Under the pieces are notes generated by a model. The model was given only the letters and a program-made list of their open reading frames with translations. It searched no databases and was not told the origin of the DNA. A program made the position numbers and the translations under genes. Of a DNA stretch of 16,721 bases, positions 13,910 through 16,721 are shown one piece after another. This stretch comes from CAYFVU01 sp964594775. Lineage in GTDB: Bacteria > Spirochaetota > Spirochaetia > DSM-16054 > Sediminispirochaetaceae. Location: NCBI GenBank assembly GCA_964594775.1, contig CAZQNO010000060.1, forward strand, positions 1 through 16,721. The letters run 5' to 3'. The stretch's first letter is position 1, and every line of letters starts with the position of its first letter.

Positions 13910-15334
13910 ATGAAGGAAGTAAAGACGGCGAAAGAGGTTCTCGAACTCATAAAAAGCGAGGGCATCCGCCTGGTGGATCTCCGTTTTATGGATTTTCCCG
14001 GACTGTGGCAGCATTTTACCGTGCCGATGAGCGAAATCGAAGAGGACACCTTTGAGGACGGTCTCGGTTTCGACGGATCGAGCATCCGGGGATGGCAGAC
14101 GATCAACGAATCGGACATGATCGTCAAACCGGTTCCCGAAACGGCGTTTATCGATCCCTACGCGGCTCATCCCACCCTGGTGATGATCTGCAATATCTGC
14201 GATCCCATTACCGGAGAGGATTATTCACGGGATCCCCGGAACATCGCCCGCAAGGCGGAGAAGTACCTCGTTTCCTCGAACATCGGCGACACCGCCTTTA
14301 TCGGACCGGAGGCGGAGTTCTTTATCTTCGACGATGTCCGCTTCGATCAGAACGAACACGAGGGCTACTATCACCTCGACTCGGTGGAGGGGCGCTGGAA
14401 CTCCGGCCGCAAGGAAGAGCCGAACCTGGCCTACAAGCCCCGCTACAAGGAAGGCTACTTCCCCGTGGCGCCGACAGACAGTCAGCAGGACCTGCGCAGT
14501 GAGATGGTACTGACGATGGAGGAGATGGGCATGCCGGTGGAGGCCCACCACCATGAGGTTGCAACGGGAGGACAGGGCGAGATCGACATGCGCTTCAACT
14601 CCCTGGTGAAGATAGCCGACAGCCTGCTCAAATACAAGTATGTGATCAAGAACACCGCCCGAAAGTACGGAAAGACCGTCACCTTCATGCCGAAGCCCCT
14701 ATGGAACGACAACGGCAGCGGGATGCACGTGCACGTCTCGATATGGAAGGACAAGAAGAACCTCTTCTTCGGCGACGGCTACGCCGGATTGAGCCAAACA
14801 GCCCTCTACGGCATCGGCGGGCTCTTAAAGCATGCGGCGGCGGTCCTGGCCTTTACCAATCCCACGACCAACAGCTACAAGCGGCTCGTTCCCGGTTTCG
14901 AGGCGCCGGTTAACCTGGCCTATTCCCGCCGCAACAGGAGCGCGGCGGTACGGATCCCCATGTACTCGGCTTCGGAGAAGGCCAAACGCTTCGAGTTTCG
15001 CTGTCCCGACCCTTCGAGCAATCCCTACCTCGCCTTCTCGGCGATCCTAATGGCGATCATCGACGGAATCCGCAACAAGATTGAACCCGGCGAAGCGCTG
15101 GACAGAGACATCTACGACCTCCCGCCTCAAGAAGCGGCGAAGGTGCCGAAGACCCCCGGCTCGCTGAGGGATGCCCTCGCGGCGCTGGAGAAGGACCACG
15201 ACTTCCTCCTGCAGGGAGACGTCTTTACCGAAGACGTGATCGAGACCTGGATCGACTACAAGATGAACAACGAGGTCCTGGCCCTCGACCTGCGTCCCCA
15301 TCCCTGGGAGTTCGCGCTGTACTACGATATTTAA
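13910..15334 (+). CDS. glnA: type I glutamine synthetase
   Basis: A 474-residue enzyme that makes glutamine from glutamate, ammonia and ATP in the cytoplasm as a dodecamer. Motifs in order: DGSSIRGW (55-62), metal and substrate residues in GPEAEFF (132-138), HHHEVATGGQGEID (213-226), NGSGMHVH (268-275) and the glutamate-flap region RLVPGFEAP (325-333). IYDLPP carries Tyr402, equivalent to the adenylylated Tyr397 of E. coli, which marks it as the regulated GSI-beta type. This agrees with glnE directly upstream. An AAGGAG lies about 8 nt before the ATG, and a sigma-54 promoter lies 46 nt upstream. Length and all key residues are normal for the family. Confidence 0.97.
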   Translation: MKEVKTAKEVLELIKSEGIRLVDLRFMDFPGLWQHFTVPMSEIEEDTFEDGLGFDGSSIRGWQTINESDMIVKPVPETAFIDPYAAHPTLVMICNICDPITGEDYSRDPRNIARKAEKYLVSSNIGDTAFIGPEAEFFIFDDVRFDQNEHEGYYHLDSVEGRWNSGRKEEPNLAYKPRYKEGYFPVAPTDSQQDLRSEMVLTMEEMGMPVEAHHHEVATGGQGEIDMRFNSLVKIADSLLKYKYVIKNTARKYGKTVTFMPKPLWNDNGSGMHVHVSIWKDKKNLFFGDGYAGLSQTALYGIGGLLKHAAAVLAFTNPTTNSYKRLVPGFEAPVNLAYSRRNRSAAVRIPMYSASEKAKRFEFRCPDPSSNPYLAFSAILMAIIDGIRNKIEPGEALDRDIYDLPPQEAAKVPKTPGSLRDALAALEKDHDFLLQGDVFTEDVIETWIDYKMNNEVLALDLRPHPWEFALYYDI

Positions 15335-15385
15335 ATTTATTAAAAGGGACTTCGAGCGGGGCGGAGCAAATGAAGGAGCAAATCT

Positions 15386-15442
15386 ATGAACAATACCGGC
15401 TGTACACTAGAGGCTGCAGTTACCGCCTATACCCCGGAATAG
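15386..15442 (+). CDS. possible 18-codon small ORF after glnA
   Basis: An ATG with a strong AAGGAG 7 nt upstream opens an 18-residue frame (MNNTGCTLEAAVTAYTPE) 51 nt after the glnA stop. It ends inside the hairpin that also covers the SDR stop on the other strand. It matches nothing I recognise. The ribosome site is the only support; it could be a small peptide, the stub of a lost gene, or chance. Confidence 0.2.
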   Translation: MNNTGCTLEAAVTAYTPE

Positions 15443-15446
15443 GCGG
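15423..15446. terminator. 8-bp-arm hairpin between convergent glnA and SDR genes
   Basis: CCGCCTAT (15423-15430) and ATAGGCGG (15439-15446) form a perfect stem with an 8-nt loop, spanning the SDR stop codon. Neither side is followed by a T run, so it is a weak, possibly bidirectional, terminator candidate. Confidence 0.35.
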
Positions 15447-16281
15447 AGAAGCCGCCGTCGACCGGGATTACGATACCGTTGACAAATCCCGAAGCACCCT
15501 CGTCTAAGAGGTAGAGGAGGGTGCCGATGAGCTCTTCCGGTACACCGAAACGCTCGAGAGGAGTGGCCGCCAGTATCTTCTCCGCCCTTTCGGTCCATGA
15601 GCCGTCGTCATTTTTCAGCAGGCTTCTATTCTGGTTGGTAAGAAAGAAACCCGGTGCGATGGCGTTGACCCGGATACCAACTTTGGAAAAATGGACGGCC
15701 AGCCACTGGGTGAAGTTGCTCACCGCCGCCTTCGCGCCGCTGTAGGCCGGGATCTTGGTTAGCGGCGTGAAGGCGTTCATCGATGAAATATTGATTATCG
15801 ACCCGCGGCCCCGTTCGGCCATTTTCCTTGCAAAACTTTGGCTCGTCAGAAGCGCGCCGAGGAAATTGAGGTTGAAGACGAATTCGATTCCCTCCGGGTC
15901 GAGGTCGAAGAAGGTAACGAGTTCTTCACTCTTTTTTTTCAAGTCTTCCGGATAGAGATATTCTTTTGTAGTCGTACCTTTGGGGCTGTTGCCGCCAGCG
16001 CCGTTCAAGATAATGTCCGCAGGACCGTAGCTCTTTGAAATTTCTTTCTCCGCTTCCGCAAGGCTTTTCTGCTCCAATACGTTTGCCGCTACTCCCATAG
16101 CCGTTCCGCCGGCCGAGCGTATTGTCTCGGCCACCTCTTCGGCCGCCTCTTTACGTATGTCGAGCACAGCCACCCGTGCACCGCATTCCGCTATCGCTTC
16201 GGCAAAGGCGCTGCACAAGACCCCGCCGCCGCCGGTAATAACCGCCGTTTTTCCCTCGAGATCAATCTGTAATGGAACCAT
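15427..16281 (-). CDS. uxuB: SDR-family D-mannonate oxidoreductase (fructuronate reductase)
   Basis: A 284-residue classical short-chain dehydrogenase. The nucleotide-binding motif TGGGGVLC is at 16-23, with Asp41 after the second strand (favours NAD over NADP). NGAGG is at 93-97 and the catalytic triad is Ser167, Tyr180, Lys184. The stretch SSMNAFTPLTKIPAYSGAK and the C-terminal VDGGFSAYSGV are typical of the SDR-type D-mannonate oxidoreductase (Bacillus UxuB/YjmF-like). That enzyme interconverts D-fructuronate and D-mannonate in glucuronate breakdown. An AGGAGG site precedes the ATG at 16281, 20 bp after the phosphofructokinase stop, so the two are probably co-transcribed. No other uronate gene is visible here, so the substrate rests on family similarity. 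Confidence 0.85.
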   Translation of the reverse strand: MVPLQIDLEGKTAVITGGGGVLCSAFAEAIAECGARVAVLDIRKEAAEEVAETIRSAGGTAMGVAANVLEQKSLAEAEKEISKSYGPADIILNGAGGNSPKGTTTKEYLYPEDLKKKSEELVTFFDLDPEGIEFVFNLNFLGALLTSQSFARKMAERGRGSIINISSMNAFTPLTKIPAYSGAKAAVSNFTQWLAVHFSKVGIRVNAIAPGFFLTNQNRSLLKNDDGSWTERAEKILAATPLERFGVPEELIGTLLYLLDEGASGFVNGIVIPVDGGFSAYSGV

Positions 16282-16301
16282 ATCCGCCTCCTGTGTAGTT
16301 T

Positions 16302-16721
16302 CTATATGAAAAATTTTTTGAACCGAACGTACTTGGGCAAGCCGCCTTCAATAAGAGGCTGTACCTCTCCCTGTACGAGCGGCCGGGCATATTCGAGAAA
16401 ATCGTCGCTCACAAAGAAGCCGTCTTTGGATATCCACTCTTTCGGGAAGTACTTCTCTCCATTCGCCACCGCCGAGAGTTCCGCGCTCCCCGTCTCGCAG
16501 CGGTACTCCTTGCCGGCGGCGCGCTGGAGGGTAACCATCTTGCCGTTTTCTCCCGCTAAAGCCAGCTGTACGGCCTTTTGGCCGGCCATATACGCTTCGT
16601 CCGCATCGGTTTTCGACGCGAAATGGCTGCCCGTCCGCTGAATCGTGGAGGGAATGGCAAAGCGGGATTTGACCTTTACCTCGTTCTCTATGACCGATTT
16701 AATGAACTGGGCGGCGCCGCC
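16302..16721 (-). CDS. pfp: PPi-dependent phosphofructokinase, C-terminal part (cut by window edge)
   Basis: The frame is open to the window's right edge and gives the last 139 residues. The block IPSTIQRTGSHFASKTDADE, then AYMAGQKAV, GKMVTLQR and the ending VANGEKYFPKEWIS...FLEYARPLVQGE match PPi-dependent 6-phosphofructokinases. They do not match the ATP-type enzyme, which has a QRGG motif at the corresponding place. The enzyme phosphorylates fructose 6-phosphate with pyrophosphate, reversibly, in glycolysis; several spirochaetes use this enzyme. The catalytic N-terminal motifs lie outside the window, so phosphoryl-donor choice cannot be confirmed. The internal ATG at 16589 is not the start, because homology continues upstream of it. 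Confidence 0.85.
   Translation of the reverse strand, partial: GGAAQFIKSVIENEVKVKSRFAIPSTIQRTGSHFASKTDADEAYMAGQKAVQLALAGENGKMVTLQRAAGKEYRCETGSAELSAVANGEKYFPKEWISKDGFFVSDDFLEYARPLVQGEVQPLIEGGLPKYVRFKKFFI

Noticed and set aside
16302..16589. A complete 95-residue protein starting at 16589
   Set aside because: Phosphofructokinase similarity continues upstream of this Met to the window edge, so it is the tail of a longer gene.

Overview
The window most resembles a free-living spirochaete (Spirochaetales, Spirochaeta-like). This is an inference from gene content: a PPi-dependent phosphofructokinase, a lipoprotein with a relaxed spirochaete-style lipobox, a GldA/GldF/GldG/DUF4340 ABC cluster, a membrane-bound LuxR regulator, a bacterial cereblon-type CULT protein and Uma2. 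It is a draft scaffold: two runs of exactly 100 N (6796-6895 and 8954-9053) mark contig joins. The first gap is flanked by an exact 55-bp duplication and is probably not a real gap.

Left part (1-5254): a 5'-cut Uma2-type nuclease on the + strand runs tail to tail into a four-gene minus-strand operon. Transcription runs 5254 to 357: GldA-like ATPase, GldF-like permease, GldG-like auxiliary protein, DUF4340 protein. The first three genes are joined by ATGA stop/start overlaps and the last by one base of spacing, so they should make one membrane complex.

Middle (5255-9932): divergent from that operon is an exported LolA-like protein (outer membrane lipoprotein-sorting family), then a small lipoprotein, a 14-bp-arm hairpin, and a membrane-anchored 7TM-PAS-LuxR regulator. 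A minus-strand CULT-domain protein follows, then a broken ABC exporter. The exporter is cut by a gap, an in-frame TAA and two in-frame internal deletions that remove the ATPase core.

Right part (9933-16721): a nitrogen-assimilation pair. glnE encodes the glutamine synthetase adenylyltransferase and is much longer than usual because it carries two N-terminal GlnD-like ACT domains. glnA encodes its target, a type I glutamine synthetase with the adenylylatable tyrosine (Tyr402), and sits behind a near-perfect sigma-54 promoter. Together they give transcriptional (sigma-54) and post-translational (adenylylation) control, with the ACT pair suggesting that GlnE senses glutamine itself. The window ends with a minus-strand pair: PPi-dependent phosphofructokinase (cut by the window edge), then an SDR D-mannonate oxidoreductase of uronate metabolism.

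The most interesting points are the ACT-ACT-GlnE fusion, the CULT protein, the oddly damaged ABC exporter, and three genes with -10-like boxes 6-7 nt before their ATG and no Shine-Dalgarno, which may be leaderless. No tRNA, rRNA, CRISPR array or insertion sequence was seen.
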